Assembly (NCBI RefSeq): GCF_006738645.1 | Contig: NZ_AP019700.1 | Location: forward strand, 2,368,001-2,432,000 | Reading direction: 5' to 3' | Length of the DNA: 64,000 bases | From: Stella humosa | GTDB taxonomy: Bacteria > Pseudomonadota > Alphaproteobacteria > ATCC43930 > Allostellaceae | In this document: positions 24,275 to 33,320 of the stretch, in pieces | How positions within the stretch are numbered: the stretch's first letter is position 1 | Layout: the number at the start of each line of letters is the position of its first letter | Made by a program: the position numbers and the translations under genes | Notes under the pieces: model-generated | What the model was told of the DNA's origin: nothing | Databases searched by the model: none | The model's input: only the letters and a program-made list of their open reading frames with translations

Positions 24275-25333
24275 TCAGAGGAACTGGAAGTCCACCGGGC
24301 GGAGATCGCCCGGCGCGATGTCGGCGATGATCAGGCTGTTGCCCGCGCCGAGGTCGATCCGGGTTCCCGAGACGGCCGGTGATTCGAACGCGACCATCCG
24401 CCCGTCGAGGTCCGTGAAGTCGTCGATTGTCGTGCCGTTGATATTGATCTGGATGCGAATGAAGTCGTCCGGCAAGGCGAAATCGAGGATGACGTCGATG
24501 CCGTCTCCGGAGAATATGGAGAAGGTGTCGTCGCCATCTCCACCGGTAATGGTGTCGGCGTCCGCCCCGCCGACCAGCAGGTCGTTGCCGGCCCCGCCGT
24601 CGATGAGGTCGTTGCCGTTGCCGCCGACGACGGTCTCGTTGCCGGTGCCGCCTTCGATCAGGTCGTTGCCGAGACCGCCGGTGATGCCGTCATTGCCGTT
24701 GCCGCCGATTATGGAATCGTCGCCGGCATCGCCCATCAGGAAGTCGTCGCCGAGATCGCCGTAGATCAGGTCGTTGCCCGCCTCGCCATAGACGAGGTCG
24801 GCGCCCTGGCCGCCGAACGCGGTGTCGTTGCCCGAGCCGGCGAAGACGAAGTCGTCGCCGATGTTGCCATTGACGTGCCAGTCGTCGTCGCCTTCGCCGA
24901 AGACCGTGTCGTCGCCCTGGCCACCCCGCGCGAAGTCGCGGCCGGCGCCGCCATAGACGATGTCGATGCCGGTGTTGCCGTTGATCTCGTCGTCGCCATC
25001 CTCGCCGGAAACCAGGTCGTTGCCGTCGCCGCCGAGGATGACATCATTGCCGGCGCCGCCATTGATCTCGTCGTCGCCGGTATCGATGTTGCTGAGGTTG
25101 GACCCACCGAGCAGGGAGTCGTTGCCCAGCCCGCCGCGTAGCGTGTCGTTGCCGCCGACGCCCATCAGGAAGTCCGCGCCGTCGCCGCCATCTGCGGAAT
25201 CCGCACCGGAACCCAGGTCGAAGAAGTCGTCGCCTGCCAGGCCGGATGCCGTATCGTCGCCATCCAGCGCGAAGTAGGTGTCATCGCCCGTGGTGCCGAT
25301 GAAGGTGTCGTTGCCGTTCGAGCCATTCGCCAT
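24275..25333 (-). CDS. RTX calcium-binding repeat protein
   Basis: The 352-residue protein consists mainly of RTX nonapeptide repeats (GGxGxDxLx), such as GGAGNDVILGG and GDAGDDSIIGG, from about residue 8 to 290. A non-repetitive C-terminal region follows (DDTFSIFSGDGIDVILDF, then ending in PVDFQFL). Such proteins fold into Ca2+-bound beta rolls outside the cell and leave by type I secretion using an uncleaved C-terminal signal. The ATG at 25333 is chosen because MANGSNGNDTFIG is the natural start of the repeats; the longer frame has no repeat-like sequence. No enzyme domain and no type I exporter genes are adjacent. The repeats produce the visible tandem pattern in the DNA. Confidence 0.88.
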   Translation of the reverse strand: MANGSNGNDTFIGTTGDDTYFALDGDDTASGLAGDDFFDLGSGADSADGGDGADFLMGVGGNDTLRGGLGNDSLLGGSNLSNIDTGDDEINGGAGNDVILGGDGNDLVSGEDGDDEINGNTGIDIVYGGAGRDFARGGQGDDTVFGEGDDDWHVNGNIGDDFVFAGSGNDTAFGGQGADLVYGEAGNDLIYGDLGDDFLMGDAGDDSIIGGNGNDGITGGLGNDLIEGGTGNETVVGGNGNDLIDGGAGNDLLVGGADADTITGGDGDDTFSIFSGDGIDVILDFALPDDFIRIQININGTTIDDFTDLDGRMVAFESPAVSGTRIDLGAGNSLIIADIAPGDLRPVDFQFL

Positions 25334-25572
25334 CGTGCTGCCCTCCGTCCCCGCTGGCCGGGTCCGGCACGACCGGGCGACGCCCGCGATGGGTGCCCAG
25401 GTGCCAGCTCCCGATTCTCTGTTGTTGTCCAGCCTGCCATCCACGACTGTATGGAGGGGATGCGGCAAGCGCGATGGTTTTCACTGCTGAATTTAGATCG
25501 CGTATTCGGTTCGCGCAGGAAGGCGCGCGCCAGACCGTGCAAAGCTCCGGGATGAACGGGAGGAGAAGCTCG

Positions 25573-26580
25573 ATGCGACGTATCCGATCGGCCGGCATGA
25601 TCATGGCAGTTCTGACCGCAGTCGCCGCCGGCACATCGGCGGCGGCCGATGACATTCGCTCGAATCTGGCCGACGGATACGCCGGCGCGGTCCGTTTTCG
25701 GTCGAGCACGCCGGCGGGGCCATCCGACCTGATGGCCGGCCGCGGCCCCGAGACGGCGATAGCGGGCGAGCTGCGCCTGCCGCCCGCAGCCGGCCGTCCC
25801 GTGCCGCTGATGATCATCAGCCACGGCAGCGGCGGCATCCTGCCGGGACGCGAAGGGGCGTGGGCCGACCGCTTGCTGGCCCAGGGCGTTGCCACCTTCG
25901 TCCTCGACAGCTTCACCCCGCGCGGCATCCGCTCGACCGGCGACGACCAGAGCCAGCTATCGACCGCGGCCAGCGTCGCTGATGCCTTCGCTGCCCTGCG
26001 CATCGCTGCCACCCATCCCGCCATCGATCCGGCGCGGATCGGTGTCATGGGTTTCTCCAAGGGTGGCCAGGTGGCGCTCTACACCGCGCTCGAGCCGTTC
26101 CGGAAGGGCGCCAATGGCGGGCGGGAGCGCTTTGCCCTGCATGTGGCGCTCTATGCGTCCTGTTCGCTGCCCTACCACTCGACCGCGACGACCAAGGCGC
26201 CCATCGTCATGCTGCTGGGTGGTGCGGATGACTACACGCCGGCCGCCCATTGCGCGCGTTATGCTGAATGGTTCCGCCAGCGCGGCAGCGCGGTGCAGGT
26301 GCGGGTGTTCGATGGTGCCCATCACGGCTTCGACGCGCCGGGTGCCGTGCGACGCCTGAACAACGCCCAGACCGCGCGGGAATGCGGCCTCGACATCGAG
26401 CTGGAGCCCACGCCCACCGGCCGGCGTTGGAGCGACGGCGGCACCGTCGCCAATACCGCCATGGGCGAGTATCTGCGCGGCTGCATGCGGCGCGGGGCCA
26501 GCTTCGGCGGGGATGCCGCGGCACTGGCGGGTGCCATCGACGAGGTCCGCGCCGCCGTGGCGCAGCATCTTCGCCCATAG
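25573..26580 (+). CDS. Exported dienelactone-hydrolase-family alpha/beta hydrolase
   Basis: The 335-residue protein begins with a signal peptide (MRRIRSAGMIMAVLTAVAAG, cut near AAAD). The ATG at 25573 follows GGGAGGAG by about eight bases. The hydrolase core has the oxyanion segment MIISHGSGG, the nucleophile elbow GVMGFSKGGQVAL, and the histidine in DGAHHGFDAPG. Members cleave dienelactones or act as broad carboxylesterases; a periplasmic location favours the latter. The upstream 239 bases are a divergent promoter region shared with the RTX gene. The next gene starts 38 bases after its stop. Confidence 0.85.
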   Translation: MRRIRSAGMIMAVLTAVAAGTSAAADDIRSNLADGYAGAVRFRSSTPAGPSDLMAGRGPETAIAGELRLPPAAGRPVPLMIISHGSGGILPGREGAWADRLLAQGVATFVLDSFTPRGIRSTGDDQSQLSTAASVADAFAALRIAATHPAIDPARIGVMGFSKGGQVALYTALEPFRKGANGGRERFALHVALYASCSLPYHSTATTKAPIVMLLGGADDYTPAAHCARYAEWFRQRGSAVQVRVFDGAHHGFDAPGAVRRLNNAQTARECGLDIELEPTPTGRRWSDGGTVANTAMGEYLRGCMRRGASFGGDAAALAGAIDEVRAAVAQHLRP

Positions 26581-26618
26581 GCGCAATCCCGGGCGCCGGG
26601 GGCGGAACCGGAAGCGGG

Positions 26619-28178
26619 ATGCTCGCGTTCCAGTGGCGCCGGCGGGACGCGCCGCCACGCCATCCATCTGCCCCGGGGGAACGCTTGAAGATCATCGAAC
26701 CAGGTCGCAACTGCTGGCGGGTGGCGGACACCCATCGGGCGTCGGTGCTGGTGGATGGTGCTGCCTATTTCACCCAGCTTGACGCCGCCCTGCGCGGCGC
26801 GCAGCGGACCATCACCATCCTGGGCTGGGATTTCGACGGCCGCATCCGCCTGCGGCCCGACATCCCGGACTCGCCGATGCTGGGCGACCTGCTGCGCCAC
26901 CTGGTCGAGACCCGGCCGGAACTGACCGTGCGCATCCTGATCTGGAGCGTGGCCGTGCTGCACGCGCCGGGCGCGCCGCTGCCCTTGATCCTGGGGGCGG
27001 AGTGGCAGGACCATCCGCGCATCGACCTGCGCCTGGACGGGCGCCACCCGATCTATGCCGCCCACCACCAGAAGATCGTCACCATCGACGACGCCGTCGC
27101 CTTCGTCGGCGGCATCGACCTGACGGTCGGTCGCTGGGACACGCCGGAGCACCGGATCGACGACCCGCTGCGCCGCACGCCGGAGGGCAAGCCGCACGAT
27201 TCCGTGCATGACGTGCAGATGCTGGTGGACGGCGAGGCCGCGCGCGCGATCGCCGCCCTGGCCCGCCACCGCTGGAAGGTGGCCACGGGCGAGATTCTGC
27301 CGGTGGAGCCGATCGCGGGCGATCCCTGGCCGGAGGGGCTGGCGGCTGAATTCCAGGAGACGCCGATCGGCATTGCGCGCACCGCGCCCGCCTGGGGCGA
27401 GCAGCGCGGCATCGAGGAATGTGCCGAGCTGACCTTCCGCGCGATCGCCGAGGCCAAGCGCTCGATCTACATCGAGGCCCAGTACCTGACGGCACCGTCC
27501 ATCGGCAAGCGGCTGGCCGCGGTCCTGAGCGAACCCGACGGGCCGGAGGTGGTGGTCATTGCGACCTGCTTCTCCAAGGGCTTCCTGGAGCAATGGGTGA
27601 TGGGCCGCAACCGCGACCGGCTGGTCCGCCGCCTGAAGCGGGCCGACCGCTACGGCCGGCTGAAGGTCTTCTGCCCGATGGTGCCGGATGGCGAGAAGCA
27701 GAAGCACCTGCTGGTCCACGCCAAGCTGATGATCGTCGACGACACCTTCCTGCGCGTCGGCTCCTCCAACATGAACAACCGCTCCATCGGCCTGGACACC
27801 GAATGCGATCTTGGCATCGAGGCGACGGATGACAGCACGCGGGCAACCATCCGCGACCTGCGCCACCGCCTGCTGGGCGAGCATCTGGGCGTTGCAGCGA
27901 CGGACGTGGCCGCCGCAGAGGGGCCCGAAGGATCGCCGTTGAACGCCATCGCCGAGCTGAACGGCAAGGGGCGCGGCCTCTGCCCGATGGACGAGATGCC
28001 GCTGCAGGGGCCGATGCTGCCGATGTTCGCGACGCCGGTGCTGGATCCCAAGCGGCCGTTCGAGCCGCTGTGGTTCCTGCGCAAGAAGCGCGAAGGCAAG
28101 GTGCGGCGGACCGACAGCAGCACGCCGGTCCGCACCCGGCGGCGGGCGTCAGCGGCCCGGCCGCACCCGGCGGGCTAG
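26619..28178 (+). CDS. Phospholipase D family protein (cardiolipin synthase B / YbhO-like)
   Basis: The protein of up to 519 residues has two HKD motifs: AHHQKIVTIDDAV (His150, Lys152, Asp157) and VHAKLMIVDDTFL near 368, each followed by the usual GGID/GSSNMNNRS. These catalyse phosphatidyl transfer; ClsB of E. coli makes cardiolipin from phosphatidylglycerol. The ATG at 26619 is reported, but a TTG at 26685 preceded by GGGGGA and giving a protein beginning KIIEPGRNCWR is a credible alternative. The last 30 bases overlap the convergent ybhN-like gene. With the following two genes it reproduces the content of the E. coli ybhPON locus. Confidence 0.87.
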   Translation: MLAFQWRRRDAPPRHPSAPGERLKIIEPGRNCWRVADTHRASVLVDGAAYFTQLDAALRGAQRTITILGWDFDGRIRLRPDIPDSPMLGDLLRHLVETRPELTVRILIWSVAVLHAPGAPLPLILGAEWQDHPRIDLRLDGRHPIYAAHHQKIVTIDDAVAFVGGIDLTVGRWDTPEHRIDDPLRRTPEGKPHDSVHDVQMLVDGEAARAIAALARHRWKVATGEILPVEPIAGDPWPEGLAAEFQETPIGIARTAPAWGEQRGIEECAELTFRAIAEAKRSIYIEAQYLTAPSIGKRLAAVLSEPDGPEVVVIATCFSKGFLEQWVMGRNRDRLVRRLKRADRYGRLKVFCPMVPDGEKQKHLLVHAKLMIVDDTFLRVGSSNMNNRSIGLDTECDLGIEATDDSTRATIRDLRHRLLGEHLGVAATDVAAAEGPEGSPLNAIAELNGKGRGLCPMDEMPLQGPMLPMFATPVLDPKRPFEPLWFLRKKREGKVRRTDSSTPVRTRRRASAARPHPAG

Positions 28179-29105
28179 CTCGGCCACCGCCAGCACGAGC
28201 AGCCCGATCAGGAACGGCACGAGGAAGTAGGTCAGCCGGAACAGCACCAGCCCCCCCACGACATTGGCGCCTGGCACCAGCGCCAGCACCACGCTCTCGA
28301 TCACGCCCAATCCGCCCGGCACGTGCGATACCAATGCCGTCACGTTGGCCACGACATAGACCCCCAGGAGCTGGAGGTAGGCGATGTCGGTGGTGGCGGC
28401 CAGCGCCTGGTGCAGGCAGCCCGCCACGCAGGCGAGGTTGACCGGGCCGATCGCCACCTGGGCCAGCCCCAGTTTCAGGGGTGGCAGGGCCACATGCCAT
28501 TGACGGAGGCGGAGTTCGCCGCGGACGAACGCGCAGAGCGCCAGATAGGCGAGCGGCGCCAGCAGGGCACATGCGCCCACGGCCCGCACCCAGCCGGCGC
28601 CGATCCCCAGGCGCTCCACGGCCAGCTCGGGGGCGGCCACCAGCGCGATGCCGCCCAGCGTCGCCAAGCCGAGGCCGACCGTGATGGCGCAGAACAGGAT
28701 GACCTTGGCGACGTCGCCCGCCTTCAGGCCCCAGCCGGAATAGAAGCGATAGCGGATGGCCCCGCTGCTCAGCACGGCCAGACCGACCGTGTGGCCGATG
28801 GAGAGGGCAGAGAAAGACGCCAGCGCCGTCCTGCGGTAGGCCAGGCGATGGCCGGCGCTGCGCACCGCCAGGAAGTCGAACAGCGTCAGGCAGAAATAAC
28901 TGGCGGCGGCGAAGGCGGCAGCACCGGCCAGCCGGGCGATCGGGATCTCGGCCACCGACCGGCTGATCTCGTCCCAGCCATATTCGTTGTAGATCCGTCG
29001 CAGCAGGTACGCCGCCAACAATAGGGCCGCCCCGGTCATGGCCCAGGGGAGAATTCGCCGCCAGTTGCCGGAGGCGCCCGGGCGCCCGGCCGCCTCCGCC
29101 GTCAT
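28149..29105 (-). CDS. UPF0104/LPG-synthase transmembrane-domain protein (YbhN-like)
   Basis: The 318-residue membrane protein has about eight helices and the UPF0104 (lysylphosphatidylglycerol synthetase transmembrane) signatures LSIGHTVGLAVLSSGAIRYRFY (kept in pieces IGHTVGLAVL and GAIRYRFYS) and HVPGGLGVIESVVL. It lacks the cytoplasmic aminoacyl-transferase domain, so it is not a lysyl-PG synthase. The ATG at 29105 overlaps the stop of the phosphatase-type gene upstream by four bases. In E. coli the homologue is co-operonic with clsB, suggesting a lipid transport or cardiolipin-related role. Confidence 0.88.
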   Translation of the reverse strand: MTAEAAGRPGASGNWRRILPWAMTGAALLLAAYLLRRIYNEYGWDEISRSVAEIPIARLAGAAAFAAASYFCLTLFDFLAVRSAGHRLAYRRTALASFSALSIGHTVGLAVLSSGAIRYRFYSGWGLKAGDVAKVILFCAITVGLGLATLGGIALVAAPELAVERLGIGAGWVRAVGACALLAPLAYLALCAFVRGELRLRQWHVALPPLKLGLAQVAIGPVNLACVAGCLHQALAATTDIAYLQLLGVYVVANVTALVSHVPGGLGVIESVVLALVPGANVVGGLVLFRLTYFLVPFLIGLLVLAVAELARRVRPGR

Positions 29106-29836
29106 GGCCCCGGCGCGAAGGTGAAGTCCATGACCAGCGGCAGGTGATCGGAGGCCACCCGGGCGAGTGGGGTGCGGATCACCTCGGTCTTCAGCACCTT
29201 GATCGACTGGCTGACGAAGACATGGTCGATCCGGATCACCGGCAGGCGGGCGGGGAAGGTCGGGCGCGGGATGCCGGCGGCGCGCTGGGCGTCCGTGAAG
29301 CGCTCGGCCATCCGGCGGTAGGCGCGCGAGCGCGGCACGGCGTTGAAGTCGCCGATCAGGATGGTGGGGTCCTTGCACGCGGGATTGCCGGTCCAGTCCG
29401 GACCCAGCAGTGCGGACACCTGGAGCTTCCGCTCATAGGCGAGCAGGCCGATATGGGCGTTCACGACCTGCAACTCGCGCCCGTCGATCTCGACCGCCGC
29501 CCACAGTGCGCCGCGTGCCTCCATCCCGGGATAGTGCTGCAAGCCCGGCAGGTTGGCCGCATGGACGATGCGCGATGGGTGGGCGGTCAGGATGGCGTCG
29601 CCGTAGCGCTCTTCCAGCACGTGGAACGCCGGATGGAAATGCATCTGCATGCCCAGTTCGCGGGCGATCTCGTTCGCTTGGTCGACATGATCCGAGCGAC
29701 GGCGGCCGACATCGACTTCCTGCAGGGTGACGATGTCGGGCTTTGCCGACGCGATCACCTCAGCGATGCGCGCGGGCGACAGGCGTCCGTCGCCGCCGCG
29801 GCAGCGATGGACGTTGTAGGTCAGGATGCGATGCAA
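29102..29836 (-). CDS. Endonuclease/exonuclease/phosphatase family protein (YbhP-like)
   Basis: The 244-residue protein has the EEP fold motifs: LTYNVHRCRG with the first Asn, VTLQEVD with the catalytic Glu, VVNAHIGL, ILIGDFNAVP, and the terminal SDHLPLVMDF. The family includes DNases, sphingomyelinases and inositol phosphatases; YbhP itself is of uncertain activity. There is no ATG near the fold start. A TTG at 29836 preceded by GGAAGAG is chosen; the longer open frame upstream has no family similarity. It is coupled to the ybhN-like gene by an ATGA overlap. Confidence 0.85.
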   Translation of the reverse strand: MHRILTYNVHRCRGGDGRLSPARIAEVIASAKPDIVTLQEVDVGRRRSDHVDQANEIARELGMQMHFHPAFHVLEERYGDAILTAHPSRIVHAANLPGLQHYPGMEARGALWAAVEIDGRELQVVNAHIGLLAYERKLQVSALLGPDWTGNPACKDPTILIGDFNAVPRSRAYRRMAERFTDAQRAAGIPRPTFPARLPVIRIDHVFVSQSIKVLKTEVIRTPLARVASDHLPLVMDFTFAPGP

Positions 29837-30015
29837 GCCGGCTCTTCCGTCGGGTGGCTGCGGGGAAACTGTTCGGCACTGAACGCACGAATCGCGCCTT
29901 TGGTGCCACCCGAATTCGGTGATTCGATCACCGGTCGGCGTTGACGGCGGCCGGCAGCGATTACTAGGTTCCCCGCGTCCCATGCGGCAGGTCCGCGGCG
30001 CGAAGAGGAAGACAC

Positions 30016-30447
30016 ATGATAGCAAGGATTGCCGGCCTGCTCGCCCTCGCCATCGCCGCCGGCTGTCCCGCCGGAGCGATGGCCTATGATATCGCCTTCA
30101 CCCTGGACAGCACTCTGGCCGCCGGACGGAATGTCGAACTCTCGGTCGTCGATCCGCCCCAGTCGGTGGAGGTCGCGCCCGGGTCCCAGGTGCTCAACGT
30201 GCCGTTTCCCGTTTCCGGCGCGATGCCGGTATTCCGCTTCTACGAGGTGCGCGTGACGGCCAAGGGCGAAAGCACCATGGAGTATTGCGCCTTTTCCGCC
30301 CGGTCGGACTACCTCGGAGCGAATTCAGGCTGGGGCTGTGCGATAACCTCGATCCGCCAGACGAACGCCGCCACCTGCACCGGCGCGCTGGCATCGGGCT
30401 GGAATCGCTCGAAGCCCTGCGCCTTTCAGTTGAGGATCCAGCCGTAG
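30016..30447 (+). CDS. Exported hypothetical protein
   Basis: I do not recognise a family. The 143-residue product starts with a clear Sec signal peptide (MIARIAGLLALAIAAGCPAG, cleavage near AMAYD). The mature part is beta-rich, with four cysteines (in MEYCAFS, GWGCAIT, ATCTGAL and KPCAFQL), suggesting two disulphides in the periplasm. The ATG follows GAGGAAGACAC. It stands alone between a divergent EEP gene and an amidohydrolase 232 bases downstream. Confidence 0.65.
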   Translation: MIARIAGLLALAIAAGCPAGAMAYDIAFTLDSTLAAGRNVELSVVDPPQSVEVAPGSQVLNVPFPVSGAMPVFRFYEVRVTAKGESTMEYCAFSARSDYLGANSGWGCAITSIRQTNAATCTGALASGWNRSKPCAFQLRIQP

Positions 30448-30679
30448 CGGCCAGCCGCGACGGATTGACTCGTACGTCGCGACGACAAATCATCCTGCCC
30501 GGAGAACGAGACGAACGGGGCGCGCCCCTCTAGCGGGGGCGGCACCCGTCGCGCAATCGGGAGGAGGGGGCCCTGACCAGTCCCTGCCGGATTTACGCCC
30601 ACGGAACCGCCATGTCCGCGGCGGCCTTGGCGCGCCTGCCTGTTCCTCCCGCCGACCATGACGGACGGGAGGATCCGAG

Positions 30680-31969
30680 ATGAGCCAGCCGGAACGCATT
30701 CTCTTTCGCAACATCCGCGTCATCGACGGCAGTGGCACCGCGCCCTTCATGGGCGAGGTGCTGGTTGCCGGCCGCCGAATCGAGGCGGTGGGCCGCCAGG
30801 CGGGCGCGCTCGACGCCCAGGGCGCCACGGTGGTCGAAGGCGGCGGCGCCACGCTGATGCCGGGGCTGGTGGAAGCCCACGCCCATGCGAGCTTTGCCAA
30901 CACGTCCACGCTGGAGGCCCTGGGCGACATCCCGCCCGAGGAACACACGCTGCTGACCATGAAGCATGTCCGGCTGCTGCTGGACCATGGCTTCACCAGC
31001 ATCAGCAGTGCCGCCTCGGCCAAGCCGCGCCTCGATGTCGTGATCCGCAACGCCATCGAGGCGGGCGACATCCCGGGACCCCGGATGCTGGCGGCCTCGC
31101 CCGAGATCACGCCGACCAGCGGCCTGGGCGACGTGCGCCTGCACCACATGCACCGCGACACCTTCGCGGTCGTGGCCGATGGTGCGGACGAGTTCCGCCG
31201 CGTCGCCCGGCATTTTGTCCGCGAGGGCGTCGACACACTCAAGATCAACCCGTCCGGCGACGAGTTCGTGCCCCATGCCCGCGCTCGCCACACGGTGATG
31301 AACGACGACGAGGTGGCCGCCGTGTGCGAGGTGGCCCGATCGCGCGACAAGCGGGTGGCCGCCCACGCCCGCAGCGCGGAATCGGTGAAGATGGCGCTGC
31401 GCCACGGCGTCCAGATCATCTTCCACGCCACGCTGTCCGACGAGGAGGCGCTGGACCAGCTTGAGGCCGCGCGCGACCGGGTCTTCGTCGTGCCCACGGT
31501 CGGCGTCACCTACGCCACGTTCAAGGAGGCGGGGGACTTTGGCATCCACCTGCCGGGGGACGTGTTGGACGCGCTCGAGGTCGAGCTGGAAGCCGCCTGC
31601 GCCAACATGAAGGCGCTCCACCGCCGCGGCGTGCGCATCCTGCCGGGCGGCGACTACGGCTTCCTCTGGAACCCGATCGGCCGCAACGCCCGCGACCTGG
31701 AGCATTTCGTGAAGCTGTTCGGCTTCTCGCCGCTGGAGGCGATCACGGCGGCCACCCGGCTGGGCGGGGAACTGATGATGCAAGGCGACGAGCTGGGCCA
31801 GGTAAAGCCCGGCTTCCTGGCCGATCTGCTGCTGGTGGACGGGGACCCCAGTCGCGACGTGGCGATCCTCCAGGACCGCGACCGCCTGCTGGCAATCATG
31901 CAGGAAGGCCGCTTCCACAAGGCCCCGGCGGCCGGGCGCCGCGTCGCGCAACCCATGGCAGCAGAGTAG
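30680..31969 (+). CDS. Amidohydrolase family protein (imidazolonepropionase-like)
   Basis: The 429-residue enzyme has the metal-dependent amidohydrolase barrel. The first metal motif is LVEAHAHASF (HxH), a lysine is in DTLKINPSGDEF, further ligands lie in VAAHARSAE and IIFHATLSD, and the last acid is in LPGGDYGFLWNP. N- and C-terminal strands (FRNIRVIDGSGTAPF; GFLADLLLVDGDP) form the composite beta domain of the family. Substrate is unknown; members hydrolyse cyclic amides, imidazolones or dipeptides. GGGAGG is placed well before the ATG. It stands directly before the branched-chain-type ABC operon and may act on its cargo. Confidence 0.87.
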   Translation: MSQPERILFRNIRVIDGSGTAPFMGEVLVAGRRIEAVGRQAGALDAQGATVVEGGGATLMPGLVEAHAHASFANTSTLEALGDIPPEEHTLLTMKHVRLLLDHGFTSISSAASAKPRLDVVIRNAIEAGDIPGPRMLAASPEITPTSGLGDVRLHHMHRDTFAVVADGADEFRRVARHFVREGVDTLKINPSGDEFVPHARARHTVMNDDEVAAVCEVARSRDKRVAAHARSAESVKMALRHGVQIIFHATLSDEEALDQLEAARDRVFVVPTVGVTYATFKEAGDFGIHLPGDVLDALEVELEAACANMKALHRRGVRILPGGDYGFLWNPIGRNARDLEHFVKLFGFSPLEAITAATRLGGELMMQGDELGQVKPGFLADLLLVDGDPSRDVAILQDRDRLLAIMQEGRFHKAPAAGRRVAQPMAAE

Positions 31970-31981
31970 GACCGGCAGAGC

Positions 31982-32005
31982 GGAGGGGCGGCCGCCGGCC
32001 GCTCC
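31982..32005 (+). terminator. GC-rich hairpin after the amidohydrolase gene
   Basis: GCGGCC and GGCCGC pair around a GCC loop, with outer GGA/TCC pairing across a small bulge. It follows the amidohydrolase stop by 13 bases and precedes the promoter-like TTGACT. There is no T-run, so a terminator role is tentative. Confidence 0.35.
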
Positions 32006-32035
32006 TTGACTCCGTTCCAAACGAACGGCAATAAT
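32006..32035 (+). promoter_or_regulatory. Promoter with embedded inverted repeat upstream of the liv-type operon
   Basis: TTGACT (32006-32011) and AATAAT (32030-32035) are separated by 18 bases, a good housekeeping-type promoter for this GC-rich genome. The spacer holds the inverted repeat CCGTTC-caaac-GAACGG (32012-32028), placed to block polymerase. The IclR-family gene inside the operon is the obvious candidate regulator; binding is inference. Confidence 0.5.
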
Positions 32036-32121
32036 TTCAAGAGTCGGGAAGGTTTTCCGCAATACGAAAAACGACGACGAGAAGGAAAAATCCTCCGTCG
32101 AATGCCTCGGGGAGAAACGTC

Positions 32122-33315
32122 ATGAAGCGAAGCGCTTTGTTGTCGCTTGCGTCCGCTGCTGCGGTGGCGGTTCCGCTAGTGGCGCCGATGGCCCAGCCGA
32201 TCAAGGTCGGCTACCCCATGATCCTGTCCGGACCTGGCGCCCTGTTCGGCGAGCCCTCGCTGAAGGGCGCGCAGATGTATGTCGACGAGGTGAACGCCAA
32301 GGGCGGCGTGCTCGGCCGCAAGATCGAGCTGATCGGGCGCGACACCAAGGGCAATGCCGACGAGGCGGTGCGCGTCGTGCGCGACATGATCCTGCGCGAC
32401 GACGTGCAGTTCGTGGTCGGCACGCTGACCTCCGCCGAGGGGCCGGCCGTCTCGCCGATCGCCAAGGAGAACAAGGTCGTCTTCATCGCCCCCATCACCA
32501 AGACCGACCAGTTGACCGCGCCCGAGAACCTGCACCCCTACGTCTTCCGCAGCGCCTCGACGACCACGATCGAGGGCCGCAGCGCGGCCGAGATCGTCGC
32601 CAAGTGGAACGTGAAGCGCGTCGCCACGATGAGCCCCGACTATGCCTATGGCCAGGACGCGACCAAGGCCTTCGTCGAGCACCTGAAGAAGATCAAGCCC
32701 GATACCGAGATCGTCGACCAGCAATGGCCCAAGCTCGGCGAGGCCGACTATACGCCCTTCATCAACGCCCAGATGGGCAAGAAGCCGGACGCGGTCTTCT
32801 CGTCGCTGTGGGGCGGCCACTTCGTCACCTTTGCCAAGCAGGCGGTGCCGCTCGGCTATTTCAAGTCGCTCGACATGAAGTTCATCGGTGCCGGCGAGGC
32901 GGGCTCGATCGAGAGCGCGCGGGCGATGGGGCCGGACTATCCCATCGGCATCTGGAGCAACAGCTACGACGTGTTCGACTGGCCGGCCGGCCCGCCCGCG
33001 CACAAGGAATACATCACGCGGCTGAAGGCCTACACCAAGGCCGAGTATCCGTCTTCCTGGCCGATCACCGGCTACATCTCGATGCAGTTCCTGGTCGAGG
33101 GCATCAAGAAAGCCAACAGCCTCGATTCCGACAAGGTGGCCAAGGCGCTGCTCGACCTCTCCATCGACACGCCGATCGGCAAGCAGACCCTGCGCGCCAA
33201 GGACCACCAAGCCAACCGCGGGCAGTTCTGGGGCAAGATGAAGATGGACCCCAAGTACCCCTTCGCGGTCATGGACGAGCTTACCTACATCGACCCGGCG
33301 CCGTTCATGGATTGA
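32122..33315 (+). CDS. Branched-chain-type ABC transporter substrate-binding protein
   Basis: The 397-residue type I periplasmic binding protein begins with a signal peptide (about 1-25; MKRSALLSLASAAAVAVPLV). Family features are KVGYPMILSGPGALFGEPSL at the start of the mature part, the GRDTKGNADEAVRVVRDMI segment (in pieces GRDTKGNADEAV and RVVRDMIL), and VGTLTSAEGPAVSPIAKE. Such proteins in alphaproteobacteria bind amino acids, aromatic acids or short carboxylates, not only leucine. GGGGAG stands just before the ATG. It heads an operon with an IclR regulator and all four membrane and ATPase subunits. Confidence 0.92.
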   Translation: MKRSALLSLASAAAVAVPLVAPMAQPIKVGYPMILSGPGALFGEPSLKGAQMYVDEVNAKGGVLGRKIELIGRDTKGNADEAVRVVRDMILRDDVQFVVGTLTSAEGPAVSPIAKENKVVFIAPITKTDQLTAPENLHPYVFRSASTTTIEGRSAAEIVAKWNVKRVATMSPDYAYGQDATKAFVEHLKKIKPDTEIVDQQWPKLGEADYTPFINAQMGKKPDAVFSSLWGGHFVTFAKQAVPLGYFKSLDMKFIGAGEAGSIESARAMGPDYPIGIWSNSYDVFDWPAGPPAHKEYITRLKAYTKAEYPSSWPITGYISMQFLVEGIKKANSLDSDKVAKALLDLSIDTPIGKQTLRAKDHQANRGQFWGKMKMDPKYPFAVMDELTYIDPAPFMD

Positions 33316-33320
33316 AGGCA

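Noticed and set aside
24500-25330. Short tandem repeats that could be mistaken for a CRISPR or satellite array
   Set aside because: They are in frame and encode RTX nonapeptides; units are about 27 bases with no constant repeat and unique spacer structure.
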